Notes under the pieces: model-generated
Seen by the model: only the letters and a program-made list of their open reading frames with translations
Databases searched by the model: none
Told to the model about the DNA's origin: nothing
Source of the DNA: Saccharicrinis sp.
GTDB taxonomy: Bacteria; Bacteroidota; Bacteroidia; Bacteroidales; Marinilabiliaceae
Reading direction: 5' to 3'
DNA length: 58,120 bases
Assembly (NCBI GenBank): GCA_024635555.1
Contig: JAGXIO010000127.1
Span: 1-58,120 of the forward strand
Made by a program: the position numbers and the translations under genes
Part shown: positions 9,013 through 18,407 of the stretch, one piece after another
Position numbering within the stretch: the stretch's first letter is position 1
Layout: each line of letters begins with the position of its first letter

Positions 9013-10815
9013 TTATTGTTCATCTCTCTTCTTAGGTTTTCTGTTCTTTTCTACAAAATCGTAAATGTCAAACGTTTCCAATTCCCATTTTATTGCCACT
9101 TCCCAATTGGCGCGCACATCTACTTTTTTGGCATAATAAAAAACCTGTTCGGGCTGCAGTTTATTGGCATACTTACCTGTATCCCATTTGCCATTTTTAT
9201 TTTTGTCTAACACAAGTTTTAAGCTATAGCTGCCTACGTTCAGGTATTTAAAGCCTACTTTTCCGGATGTGGGTACATATTTTTGAAGTATCACATTTTC
9301 TGAGTTATCCAATAATTGCAGCAACCAATCGTCCTCGCCATATCCTAAATCAATTAATAGTAAACCGTACGATTCTAAAGTTTTCACCGTGAAAGTTTTG
9401 CCTATGGAATCATTCTTTAAGCCATACACATCTTCAATGGCCGCCGAATCAATGCTTAGAACATAATTGGCACCGGGTGTCCATTTTGTATTGATTGAAT
9501 ATCTTCGCCTAAATGATGAGTCTTGCGTAAAAGTGAAATCTCTTTCTTGCCAAAGGGTATCTACTTTTTCCTGCAAGCGAATAGCCGTTTTGTCCATAAA
9601 ATTAACCGGTGTAGGCATAATAAAGTTAAAACTTTTGTTTAAATCCACCGCTGAGGTCGATTGAGCCATCTGTAAGGTTTTAACAATTTCTTTGGTATTT
9701 TTCTTTTGTTTTCGGGTTTCTTTTTGGGTAGGGAGGCTAAAATAGTACATTCTAATGGTATCGTTTATTTGAGTTGGGTTGTTTAACGAATCTAAACCTA
9801 AATACGAAAGTGCCATGGCAAGGGTATCTCTTTTATATACTGCACTGTCGGTTATCCAAACAAACATGGTATCCTTTTTAGCCGAAGGTTCAAATATGGC
9901 CCAATCTTTTGCTAATGGCTGGTCCAAAATCGGTTTTAACGAAAAATCGGTCAGCGGCATATTAAAAAAGAAGGCAAGGGTATTTGAGTCTTTTCTTTCC
10001 TCGCCCAGAGCATACTGTTGCGTGGCTTCCTCCTTAAACAGAAACAACTTTAAATCGTTGGGCGAATAAACCAATTCATTTTTAAAAACAACCGAATCGG
10101 GTGCAATGGTATCGGGTATCTGTGCATATTCCATTGTTGGCGATATAATGGTATCCAACCATGCAATGTATTCTCCCGGCTGGTCGAACATGTAGTTTCG
10201 GTTACCATCTTCGATGGCATAAATACGGTACTGTCCAGGGCTTAGATTGGGTATGGTAAAACGGCCATCTTTATTGGTTTTGCTCAAACGTACGGGTACA
10301 TCGTGGGTAAAAGCAGTATCGTTCAGGTTTTTGTGTGCCATAACGAGTGCACCCTCTACAGGTGATAGGTCATAGGCTTCCCATAGATTTCCCATAATGG
10401 CAAATGAATCGACCACCTCGCCTGTTGAAAACGAAAATACAAAGGATTCAAGGGGATTGCCCTCGTTATTGTCTTCGATGGCATCGGCAAAATCCAGGGT
10501 GTAAGTGGTGTTTTCTTGTAATACTTCGTCATCGTCAAATGTAATGATTAGCTTGTTTCCCCGATCCACAATGGTAGGTCTCTTTTTTAGGGGCGGCGAA
10601 ACAACAAACTTCTGATTCACATCTTTAAGCTTAATTATCTCGTCGAATTCAATGGTAATTTCCTTCTTTTTATAATTTAAGGCATTGGGTTTGGGTGTCG
10701 ATTTTTTAATTTTGGGTGCATCTAAATCCTTAGGGCCACCAGTAGGATAGCCAGGGTTGGCACAAGAGTATATGAGTAATAGCAAAGCCGCAAGGCCAAA
10801 AATAGTATGTCGCAT
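9013..10815 (-). CDS. Ig-like (SbsA/Ig_5) domain lipoprotein
   Basis: This is a 600-residue lipoprotein with a signal peptide and lipobox LIYSC (Cys18), followed by the family-typical NPGYPTGGPKDLDAP. Residues about 32-132 form a bacterial Ig-like domain (ITIEFDEIIKLKDVNQKF ... FVFSFSTG), and about 145-215 form a carboxypeptidase-regulatory or prealbumin-like sandwich with 'NLSPGQYRIYAIEDGNRN'. A second such sandwich lies near the C-terminus (DKNKNGKWD). Proteins of this kind are widespread in Bacteroidota, and their function is unknown. It is the first gene of a minus-strand group with the thiamine-binding and DUF3108 genes. Confidence 0.8.
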   Translation of the reverse strand: MRHTIFGLAALLLLIYSCANPGYPTGGPKDLDAPKIKKSTPKPNALNYKKKEITIEFDEIIKLKDVNQKFVVSPPLKKRPTIVDRGNKLIITFDDDEVLQENTTYTLDFADAIEDNNEGNPLESFVFSFSTGEVVDSFAIMGNLWEAYDLSPVEGALVMAHKNLNDTAFTHDVPVRLSKTNKDGRFTIPNLSPGQYRIYAIEDGNRNYMFDQPGEYIAWLDTIISPTMEYAQIPDTIAPDSVVFKNELVYSPNDLKLFLFKEEATQQYALGEERKDSNTLAFFFNMPLTDFSLKPILDQPLAKDWAIFEPSAKKDTMFVWITDSAVYKRDTLAMALSYLGLDSLNNPTQINDTIRMYYFSLPTQKETRKQKKNTKEIVKTLQMAQSTSAVDLNKSFNFIMPTPVNFMDKTAIRLQEKVDTLWQERDFTFTQDSSFRRRYSINTKWTPGANYVLSIDSAAIEDVYGLKNDSIGKTFTVKTLESYGLLLIDLGYGEDDWLLQLLDNSENVILQKYVPTSGKVGFKYLNVGSYSLKLVLDKNKNGKWDTGKYANKLQPEQVFYYAKKVDVRANWEVAIKWELETFDIYDFVEKNRKPKKRDEQ

Positions 10816-10918
10816 CTTACAATAATATCTAAATTCAATGAAGCGACAAATTTAATTCAATTATATGTTCTTAAAAGCTTAATGATTAAAATAATATAAT
10901 ATAAATGACCGCTAGTTA

Positions 10919-10947
10919 TTGCTAATGGACTAAATATTCTAAATTTG
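10919..10947 (+). promoter_or_regulatory. Predicted Bacteroidota promoter
   Basis: The -33 box TTG at 10919-10921, an 18-bp spacer and a perfect -7 box TAAATTTG at 10940-10947 lie about 33 bp before the ATG at 10980. It should drive the coiled-coil/transglycosylase pair. Confidence 0.55.
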
Positions 10948-10979
10948 CCGTTATTATTCAACAAAGCACAATTATAGAA

Positions 10980-11876
10980 ATGGAAAATACAGAACAACAA
11001 AAACCACATAAATTAAACCGAACCACTCTTATTGTTGGTATTATATCGGTAGCTGTAATCATTATTTTAGCCGTACTTTATTTCCAGAACCGTAGTGAGA
11101 TGAAAATACTGGTTGACGAAATGGTGCAGGAAAAAGAAATGCTTACCTATGAGTTTGAAACACTGGCATTGGATTACGACTCGCTAAAAACCAATAGCGA
11201 CACGCTTAACACTATGTTGGAGATTGAGCGCGAAAAGATATCGCACCTTATTGAGGAGATACAAACCATTAAAGCCACCAACTCCTCAAAAATTAGGGAA
11301 TATAAAAAGGAATTAATGAGTTTACGCAGCGTGATGAAAAACTTTGTGGTGCAAATTGATTCCCTCAACCAAAGTAACAAGGTGCTTCAGGAGGAAAACC
11401 AACAATACAAAAAAAAGGTGACTAATATGCAAAGCACCTATAAGGAACTTGAAGTGGTGAAGGAAACACTGCAAGAAAAAGTGAAGATAGCCTCCAAGCT
11501 CGAAACATTTAATATGGAAGCCGAGGGGCTTAACTCAAAAGGACGCGAGACCAACAGAATATCTCGAATTTCAAAAATAAGGATTTGTTTTTCGATGCAA
11601 AAAAACATTACCGCCAAGGTGGGCGAAAAAAATATTTATTTGAGGATATTACGTCCTGATGGCGCTTTATTGTATCATAGCAAGGATGATTTGTTCGAAC
11701 ATGAGGATCAGAAAATAAATTATTCGTCGATGCGCACCATAGAGTATGGTGGGGGAGAGTTGGATGTTTGCCTTTTTTACCAGGTGGATGCTGGTGAGTT
11801 AATCGAGGGTAAATATATTGCCGATGTTTTTGCCGACGGTCGTAATATAGGTACCCTCAATTTTAATTTGGATTAA
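10980..11876 (+). CDS. Single-pass membrane coiled-coil protein, unknown function
   Basis: This is a 298-residue protein not matched to a named family. It has a short charged cytoplasmic N-terminus, one membrane helix (about residues 18-38), a long coiled coil (about 45-175, rich in Glu, Lys, Leu and Ser) and a C-terminal globular beta-rich domain (about 190-298) with IRICFSMQKNITAKVGEKNIYLRI and a closing GKYIADVFADGRNIG. The topology puts the coil and beta domain in the periplasm. It ends one base before the ATG of a lytic transglycosylase, so the two are cotranscribed. A structural role in wall remodelling is plausible but is inference. Confidence 0.75.
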   Translation: MENTEQQKPHKLNRTTLIVGIISVAVIIILAVLYFQNRSEMKILVDEMVQEKEMLTYEFETLALDYDSLKTNSDTLNTMLEIEREKISHLIEEIQTIKATNSSKIREYKKELMSLRSVMKNFVVQIDSLNQSNKVLQEENQQYKKKVTNMQSTYKELEVVKETLQEKVKIASKLETFNMEAEGLNSKGRETNRISRISKIRICFSMQKNITAKVGEKNIYLRILRPDGALLYHSKDDLFEHEDQKINYSSMRTIEYGGGELDVCLFYQVDAGELIEGKYIADVFADGRNIGTLNFNLD

Positions 11877-11877
11877 T

Positions 11878-13059
11878 ATGGGTCTTTTTTATAGCTATAT
11901 GCGTATCAGTGCAATAGTGCTGTGCAGCTTTTACTGTGCCCCTTTGCTTACCTTACAAGCGCAACAAATCAATGTGCCCCAGTTTCCAGAATGGTTAGTG
12001 GAAAAAAGGATGAATGCACTTGATTCACAAACCCCAATTAAATTAGATTATAACCCTGCCGTACAGGCCTATATTGATGTTTACACAGTAAAGCGGCGGG
12101 AGCATTTGGCCAATATCATCAGTCGTTCCCAACTCTATTTTCCAATTTTTGAGGAATATCTCGATAAATACAACTTACCGCTTGAGCTAAAATATTTAGC
12201 TGTTATTGAGTCGGCTTTGGATCCGCGAGCCAAATCAAAATCAGGGGCCGTGGGCTTATGGCAATTTCTGTATCATTCAGGTAGTATGTTTAACTTAAAT
12301 GTAAGCACCTACATGGATCAAAGGAGCGATCCTGTTTTGGCCACCGAAGCAGCATGTCAATATTTGGAGTATCTCTATCGTATTTTTAACGACTGGCAGT
12401 TGGCTTTGGCTGCGTATAATGGGGGGCCAGGTGTGGTGCAAAAGGCCATTGAGCGCTCTGGTGGAAAAACGGATTACTGGGAACTGCGTCCTTATCTTCC
12501 CGATCAAGTAAAAGGTTACGTGCCTGCATTTATCGCTGCCAATTATGCGATGCGTTACCATTCTAATTACGATATTGAAATGTTGCCACCAAAATATAGC
12601 TTCTGCGATTTAGATACGGTAATGGTTCAGCAAACCATAACTTTTCAGCAGATTGTGGATTTGGTAAATATCAGTATGGACGACCTTACGTTTTTAAACC
12701 CCATTTTTACCAAACAAACTATACCCGTAAACGACAAACCGATTAGTCTTTTTTTGCCACGCACGTACATTGACGCTTTTGTGAAAAATGAACCCCGTTT
12801 ATATCAAATGCCCGAGCGTGTTAGGTTTGATGCAAGCAAGGCTTCCAATAAAAAGATTGTTCATACCGTTGGCAAAGGAGAGTATTTTCATAAAATTGCT
12901 ATTCAGCATGGATGTACCATCGAGGAAATTATAAAATGGAACAATTTGGTAAGCAGAGATTTGCATCCCGGTATGAAGCTGGACATCTGGATAATAAATA
13001 ACTCCCAGGATTTCTTTTTTATAAAGGATGAAATTGATAATTTAGCCGAACGAGAGTAA
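11878..13059 (+). CDS. Lytic transglycosylase with LysM domain (MltD-like)
   Basis: This 393-residue exported enzyme cleaves the MurNAc-GlcNAc bond of peptidoglycan, forming 1,6-anhydroMurNAc. It has a signal peptide (about 1-28). An SLT goose-type lysozyme domain (about 85-230) carries the catalytic Glu111 in AVIESALDPRAKS, followed by GAVGLWQF and AYNGGPG, all diagnostic. The C-terminal part has one clear LysM (about 325-370, IVHTVGKGEYFHKIA...), which would bind glycan. The coiled-coil gene directly upstream is probably its partner. A paralogue without the clear LysM is at 21514. Confidence 0.9.
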   Translation: MGLFYSYMRISAIVLCSFYCAPLLTLQAQQINVPQFPEWLVEKRMNALDSQTPIKLDYNPAVQAYIDVYTVKRREHLANIISRSQLYFPIFEEYLDKYNLPLELKYLAVIESALDPRAKSKSGAVGLWQFLYHSGSMFNLNVSTYMDQRSDPVLATEAACQYLEYLYRIFNDWQLALAAYNGGPGVVQKAIERSGGKTDYWELRPYLPDQVKGYVPAFIAANYAMRYHSNYDIEMLPPKYSFCDLDTVMVQQTITFQQIVDLVNISMDDLTFLNPIFTKQTIPVNDKPISLFLPRTYIDAFVKNEPRLYQMPERVRFDASKASNKKIVHTVGKGEYFHKIAIQHGCTIEEIIKWNNLVSRDLHPGMKLDIWIINNSQDFFFIKDEIDNLAERE

Positions 13060-13129
13060 AAAATAAGTTATAGACATATGAAGTACCGAAGAGAATGATT
13101 AAAAAGAGGGCGTTCTGAGTTTCAGCTCA

Positions 13130-13230
13130 CTGTCTCTTATCCCTGCCTGCCGAAGGTAGGTATTAGTCTCTTATCTCTTAGTCTCTTATCTAACAGTCTC
13201 TTATCTAACAGTCTCTTATCTCTTATCTAA
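13130..13230. repeat. Short tandem repeat, CAGTCTCTTATCTAA unit
   Basis: About five imperfect tandem copies of a unit close to AGTCTCTTATCTAAC occur between the transglycosylase and DUF4837 genes, interrupted by a small CCTGCCTGCC palindrome. They lie immediately before the DUF4837 start at 13241, so copy-number change could alter its leader. Confidence 0.75.
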
Positions 13231-13240
13231 TTATAATAAA

Positions 13241-14239
13241 ATGAAATCAATCCTTTACACTTTAAGTTTATTGTCGATAATTGCCATTAGTTGCAAAACA
13301 AAGCCAAATTCACATAAGCCAAATCCTTCGGGAGACGCCGGTGTAATGATTATTGTGATGAACGATGTGGTAAAAAAATCCCAAGCCGGACAAAAGCTTT
13401 GGGACATGATGGTTCAGCCCATGATTGGCCTTCCGCAGGAGGAACCCATGTTCGATGTATCCGTTATTCCGCACAGATCACTATCCGACTTTATGAAAAC
13501 TTATCGAAATTTAATTATGGTTGAGGTAGGCGCTGACGTACAAGAAGAAAGTATCAAATTTTATAAAAGCACCTGGGCCAAGCAGCAAGCATTGGTAAGG
13601 ATTTATGCCAAGGATACGGATAGCATGGAGAAATTGGTAGAAGAAAACGAAATTAAATTGGTGGGTTTCTTTACCAAAGCCGAGATGGAACGTTTAGAAA
13701 GTTATTTTAGCACCACATTTAATAAGGACTTGAAAACCAAAGTGGAAACTAAATTTGGAGTCACTATGTCTGTCCCTCGCGACTTTAAGCTAATGAAGGA
13801 GGAAGACGGTTTTTTATGGATGTCGCACGAAACACACAATGCGAGTTTGGGATTAATAATGTACGAGGCAGATTATGTGGGCGAAGGAAGTTTTTCAAAA
13901 GAGTATCTGTTGAACACAAGGGATGAGGTGCTGATGAAAAAGGTTCCTGGTGCAGTGGAGGGATCGTATATGACCACCGAGCATATGTTTCCTATTAACT
14001 ACCAGGTTATTAAAACGCCTACGGATACCAATGTGGTTGTGTTGCGTGGTCTTTGGAAAGTACAGGGCGATATGATGGGTGGTCCTTTTATCAGCATGAT
14101 ACATCATAACAAACTAAAAAATAAACTACTTATTACCGAAGGATATTCGTACAATCCCGAAAAACCTGATAAAAGGAATATGGTTCGTCAGTTAGAAGCC
14201 ATCCTACGTTCGTACGAACCCATAAAGGAAAAAGAATAA
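13241..14239 (+). CDS. DUF4837 family lipoprotein
   Basis: This is a 332-residue predicted lipoprotein (lipobox IAISC, Cys18). The body has the DUF4837 pattern: VMIIVMNDVVKKSQAGQKLW early, the strand-rich FDVSVIPHRSLSDFMKTYRN, and the later MSVPRDFKLMKEEDGFLWM and YNPEKPDKRNMVRQLEAILRS. The family is confined largely to Bacteroidota and its role is unknown. Its stop codon overlaps the next start (TAATG), so the downstream gene is translationally coupled. Confidence 0.8.
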   Translation: MKSILYTLSLLSIIAISCKTKPNSHKPNPSGDAGVMIIVMNDVVKKSQAGQKLWDMMVQPMIGLPQEEPMFDVSVIPHRSLSDFMKTYRNLIMVEVGADVQEESIKFYKSTWAKQQALVRIYAKDTDSMEKLVEENEIKLVGFFTKAEMERLESYFSTTFNKDLKTKVETKFGVTMSVPRDFKLMKEEDGFLWMSHETHNASLGLIMYEADYVGEGSFSKEYLLNTRDEVLMKKVPGAVEGSYMTTEHMFPINYQVIKTPTDTNVVVLRGLWKVQGDMMGGPFISMIHHNKLKNKLLITEGYSYNPEKPDKRNMVRQLEAILRSYEPIKEKE

Positions 14240-14643
14240 TGGGTTTTCCAGCCACATCGCGTGCTGATCTCCTGCAGGCCTCACGTCGTAACGACTTGAT
14301 AGTTGAAACAGGAAGGCAAATACAAAAGGATTTTGGCGAGTTTGGTTTGGAAGTTCACTTCTCGGGCACGGCACAACTGTTTTACGAAGAGTTGTTTGGA
14401 CAAATGAAAGTTCATGTGGCTTCCTTACTTTCCGATAATATGGATAGGTTTATGCATTTTTTGTATCGCATTGATATCAGTGAAACAGATATCAGTATGT
14501 ACGAAAACCAAATGGCCGACAAGGATTACGACCACGTGTTAACGGAACTGATTATCCACCGCGAACTCAAAAAAGTAATTACCCGCGACTATTTTCGCCA
14601 GCAAGCAAAAGGTACGAGTGGCCAAGGGGTGTTGGATGAGTGA
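14239..14643 (+). CDS. Conserved small protein of unknown function
   Basis: This 134-residue, soluble, mixed-charge protein has no signal peptide. It starts within the stop codon of the DUF4837 gene, which strongly suggests a common operon. A mostly helical pattern is seen (RNDLIVETGRQIQKDFGEFG, HVLTELIIHRELKKVI). The codon use and overlap argue that it is real. I do not recognise a family. Confidence 0.7.
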   Translation: MGFPATSRADLLQASRRNDLIVETGRQIQKDFGEFGLEVHFSGTAQLFYEELFGQMKVHVASLLSDNMDRFMHFLYRIDISETDISMYENQMADKDYDHVLTELIIHRELKKVITRDYFRQQAKGTSGQGVLDE

Positions 14644-14713
14644 TTGAGCCTGCATTTATTAAAGTGCAATTTTATCCAAACTCGGAATTTATCGTCGTAT
14701 TTTGTAATTTCAC

Positions 14714-15646
14714 ATGGTATGCAAATTTAAAAGCTTGAAAGATATAACTAAATATAAGAATAAAGTGGTTCAGGGGGATTGTTTGGATGTGATGAAGAAT
14801 TTTCCGGATAATTCAATTGATATGGTTCTTTGTGACCTGCCTTATGGAACAACCCAAAATAAGTGGGACTCGGTTATTGATTTACAAGAACTTTGGAAAG
14901 AGTACCATCGAGTAGTTAAAGATAATGGTGCAATTGTTTTAACATCGCAAGGCGTTTTTACAGCTAAGCTCATTGTAAGTAACGAGAAAAGATTTAAATA
15001 CAAAATTGTTTGGATAAAATCTAAATCAACTAACTTCCTAAATGCCAAAAAGCAACCATTGCGCAAACATGAGGATATATGCGTTTTTTATAAGAAACAG
15101 CCGGACTATAAACCCCAAATGACAAATGGCGAAGCCTATGATAAAGGTTTCAGAAAGAATCAATTAACTGGAAGCTACGGTGATTTTAAGTCAAATCATG
15201 TAAAAAGTGATGGTGATAGATATCCAACAGATGTTGTTTTTTACGAAGAACAGGATATTCCTGATTATTTATACGTTAAAACTGCGGAATCCGAGGGTCG
15301 GGTCTATCATCCCACTCAAAAACCTATAGAGTTAGGACGATATTTAATAAAAACATTTTCAAAACCCGGTGATATCATATTGGATAATGCCTGTGGTAGC
15401 GGAAGCTTTTTGTTGTCAGCAATATTGGAGGATAGACAATTTATTGGAATAGAAAAGAATGAAGATGTACTATTGCATAAAGTTGAACCTGTAGATTATA
15501 TTAAAGTATGTGCAAATCGTATTGAAGAAATCCTAAAGAGCAAAAAAATTGAACAAGGTACTCTTGATTTGTTCAGTGAACCAATTATTGAGTATCATAC
15601 GCTTAACTACAAAAAACAGATTCTAAATGGCCCAAGTTGTATATAA
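14714..15646 (+). CDS. Beta-class site-specific DNA methyltransferase (N4/N6)
   Basis: This 310-residue AdoMet-dependent DNA amino-methyltransferase has motif order IV-TRD-X/I, as in the beta class. The catalytic DLPYG is at residues 41-45, after QGDCLDVMKNFPDNSID. A target-recognition stretch (about 95-195) is followed by HPTQKPIELGRYLI and the AdoMet-binding NACGSGSF at 225-232. The second catalytic position is Leu (DLPY) instead of Pro, a common variant in this class. The 3' end overlaps the next gene by 20 bp. The pair is A+T-rich relative to its neighbours and inserted between housekeeping genes, consistent with transfer. Confidence 0.88.
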   Translation: MVCKFKSLKDITKYKNKVVQGDCLDVMKNFPDNSIDMVLCDLPYGTTQNKWDSVIDLQELWKEYHRVVKDNGAIVLTSQGVFTAKLIVSNEKRFKYKIVWIKSKSTNFLNAKKQPLRKHEDICVFYKKQPDYKPQMTNGEAYDKGFRKNQLTGSYGDFKSNHVKSDGDRYPTDVVFYEEQDIPDYLYVKTAESEGRVYHPTQKPIELGRYLIKTFSKPGDIILDNACGSGSFLLSAILEDRQFIGIEKNEDVLLHKVEPVDYIKVCANRIEEILKSKKIEQGTLDLFSEPIIEYHTLNYKKQILNGPSCI

Positions 15647-18380
15647 CGAAAGAAGCTGGGCGATAGATGTTATCAGCGAAATAAATATTTTTCTGAGTAC
15701 AAAAAGCTGGCATTTTAAAAGTGCAGGTGGCGAGAATACGATACAGAGTGATAAAAAAACGCTGTTTCCGGATGTGCTAATTTTTAAAGACCCAAGTAAA
15801 AATATTATAGTGCAAGGTTGGGAGTTAAAAATGCCCGACACAAAAATTAATGATAGAGCGTTAATTGATAACGCCATTAAAAAAGCTAAGATTCTGAAAA
15901 GAGATAGCTTTTTGCTGTGGAATGTTAAAAGTGCAGTGCTATACCATCGGAGCAATAATGATTTCGAAATTTTAAAATCATGGAATGATATTGACGTTAA
16001 TAGCAGAAAAGAAGTAAAAAGTAATGAAGCCTTATGGAAAGGTTTGCTCTATAATATATTAGAAGATATAAATAGCTATTTAGAGACAGGTGAAATAGCC
16101 GAGGTTACAGTTAAAGAGTTAATTTCGATAGATGGAATAATTGATGTTGTTCTTGAAAATAAGGACAATACCGCAGACTCAATCAGATCTCATATTCGTA
16201 AAGATGCACGTTTAAATGCCGAAATAAATTTATGGTGGAACAGTGCTGCTTCCGAGTATGGATATAAACCTTCGGACACTGCCAATAAGTTATTAACCCT
16301 ATCGATGGTTGTTTTAACTGATTGGGTTTTTAAGATTGTGTTTGTTAATATCTTGAAGAAACATTTTAATGAAGCTAAGCGAATTAATCAAGTAAATGAA
16401 AACTCCACAACAAAAGAGGCAATTGAGATAATAAGTGGTATCTCTGAAAGATGCAATTTTTGGAACATTTTGAGTCCCAACCTTGCTCAAAAGTGTATTT
16501 CTAATGTGGCATGGAATCAAATCATCGAGTTAAACAAATTTCTATCAACAGTAAATATTGAGACAATTGACAGCGAAATTTTACACCAACTACTGCAATC
16601 TTCCGTTGTTTCTGCAAAAAGGAAAGTGGCCGGCCAGTTTTCTACACCAGTAAAACTTGCGGACTTGCTAACTCGTTTGACCATTGACGACAAAACAAAA
16701 ATGGTTATGGACCCATGTTGTGGCACAGGTACAATAATAAATCAAGCTTACATTCTAAAAGAAGAATTTGAGCTCAATAATGAAGAAATATTGAATTCGA
16801 TTTGGGCTTCGGACAAACATTCGTTTCCCATTCAGCTTTCCACACTTTCATTGGCAAGACCAAGTAATATTGGTAAGATTTTAAATGTTTTTAATTTGGA
16901 CTTGGTTGATTTAAAAGTGGGTAAGATGGTTGAATTTCGCAATCCATCAAATGGTTCTGTGGTATTAAAAGAATTCCCTCAAGTGGATTATGTAGTTTCT
17001 AATTTGCCATTTATAAAAAGAAAAGAAATAAAAGTATTAAATTCTAATATCACCGAAATAAATAATTGGATTAATCAGCAAACAGATAACAAAGAACCTT
17101 TAAGTGGTAAAAGTGATATGTTCGCTTACGTTCCTTTTTATTTGCATCAAATATTAAACGAGGGAGGAAAAATTGGTCTTATTTTATCAAATGCATGGTT
17201 AGGAACGGATTATGGGGAAATTTTTTTAAAGCACTTTCGAAGTTTTTACTCCATAAATTTTGTAATAATCTCTGGTTGTGGCAAGTGGTTTCATAATGCC
17301 AATGTGGTAACAACTTTGTTAATAGCAACAAAACGTAATCCCTCAATTGAAGTTGACAACAATCATGAAATTTCATTCTGTACCATTAATGAAAAATTGG
17401 AACTTATTGAAGATATCAAATTGTTAAGTGATAGAATTATTATGAGAAGTTCATCCGAAAACTTGACAATAAATAACTATTCACTATCAAGTATAAATAA
17501 TTTGCAGACCTTTGGCATTCCTTGGTCAGCTTATTTCACTAAATTAGATTGGGTTCATAAAATTCAAAACAAATTAGTGAGTTCCAATACATTTTTTAAG
17601 TTTACCAGAGGTGAAAGAAGGGGTTGGAATCCAATGTTCTATCCAGCTAGTGGGCATGGTATTGAAAAAGAATATATTAAGCCGGTTTTAAAACATTTAA
17701 GAAATACGAAAAACTTACAATGTACACCAAATGCAATTGCTTTTTGTTGTTCTAAGAGTATCGACGAATTACATATTTTAGGGCATGAGGGTGCAATTAA
17801 ATGGATTCGTTCTTTCGAAAACCAATGTAATGGCACTAACCAACCACTGCCTGATGTACTAGCAAAGCCAAATATGTACTGGTACGAAATGAATACCGAT
17901 AATATGGCCGATTACGTGGCTAATGTGAATTACGATAAAAGTCTTTTTGTGGCTCAATTTCAAACACGGTCGTTTATTGACCAGCGCATGATTGGTTTTT
18001 CAATTCAATATGAATATATTCATATCGACAAAATGCTCTGGCTTGCTTTGCTAAATAGTACGTTAAGCATGTTTTTTATCGAGAGTTTTGGGTTTGGCCG
18101 TGGTTTAGGTGCCTTGGATTTAAGAGCTTCTAAATTTAATGAGGATTTTAAATTGCTAAATATCAACTTGCTTTCAAATAATGATGTTTATGAGATTATC
18201 AAAGCATTTAAACCAATAGCAGAGAGAGATAGATTTTCCCTAGAAAGAGAATTAGTTGAAGAGGATAGAATTTATTTCGAGAAAACACTTTTTACGGCAT
18301 TTGGAATAGAAGATTACTTAACTCCTGTTAAAGAATCTCTATTGCATCTCTATAAAATTAGATTTGCAGTAAAGCAATAA
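15627..18380 (+). CDS. Nuclease-methyltransferase fusion (type IIG-like restriction enzyme)
   Basis: This 917-residue protein combines both activities of a restriction-modification system. The N-terminal part carries a PD-(D/E)xK nuclease pattern: P48-D49-V-L-I-F, then E66-L-K68. A helical linker leads to a gamma-class N6-adenine methyltransferase core with QFSTPVKLADLL, motif I DPCCGTGTI (362-370) and motif IV N459-L-P-F462, normally NPPF/Y. The C-terminal about 350 residues are the probable target-recognition domain. It is translationally coupled to the beta-class methyltransferase by a 20-bp overlap. The length and architecture fit type IIG enzymes. The specificity cannot be read. Confidence 0.8.
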   Translation: MAQVVYNERSWAIDVISEINIFLSTKSWHFKSAGGENTIQSDKKTLFPDVLIFKDPSKNIIVQGWELKMPDTKINDRALIDNAIKKAKILKRDSFLLWNVKSAVLYHRSNNDFEILKSWNDIDVNSRKEVKSNEALWKGLLYNILEDINSYLETGEIAEVTVKELISIDGIIDVVLENKDNTADSIRSHIRKDARLNAEINLWWNSAASEYGYKPSDTANKLLTLSMVVLTDWVFKIVFVNILKKHFNEAKRINQVNENSTTKEAIEIISGISERCNFWNILSPNLAQKCISNVAWNQIIELNKFLSTVNIETIDSEILHQLLQSSVVSAKRKVAGQFSTPVKLADLLTRLTIDDKTKMVMDPCCGTGTIINQAYILKEEFELNNEEILNSIWASDKHSFPIQLSTLSLARPSNIGKILNVFNLDLVDLKVGKMVEFRNPSNGSVVLKEFPQVDYVVSNLPFIKRKEIKVLNSNITEINNWINQQTDNKEPLSGKSDMFAYVPFYLHQILNEGGKIGLILSNAWLGTDYGEIFLKHFRSFYSINFVIISGCGKWFHNANVVTTLLIATKRNPSIEVDNNHEISFCTINEKLELIEDIKLLSDRIIMRSSSENLTINNYSLSSINNLQTFGIPWSAYFTKLDWVHKIQNKLVSSNTFFKFTRGERRGWNPMFYPASGHGIEKEYIKPVLKHLRNTKNLQCTPNAIAFCCSKSIDELHILGHEGAIKWIRSFENQCNGTNQPLPDVLAKPNMYWYEMNTDNMADYVANVNYDKSLFVAQFQTRSFIDQRMIGFSIQYEYIHIDKMLWLALLNSTLSMFFIESFGFGRGLGALDLRASKFNEDFKLLNINLLSNNDVYEIIKAFKPIAERDRFSLERELVEEDRIYFEKTLFTAFGIEDYLTPVKESLLHLYKIRFAVKQ

Positions 18381-18407
18381 CCATATTAAATTACATAAAA
18401 CAAAAAT

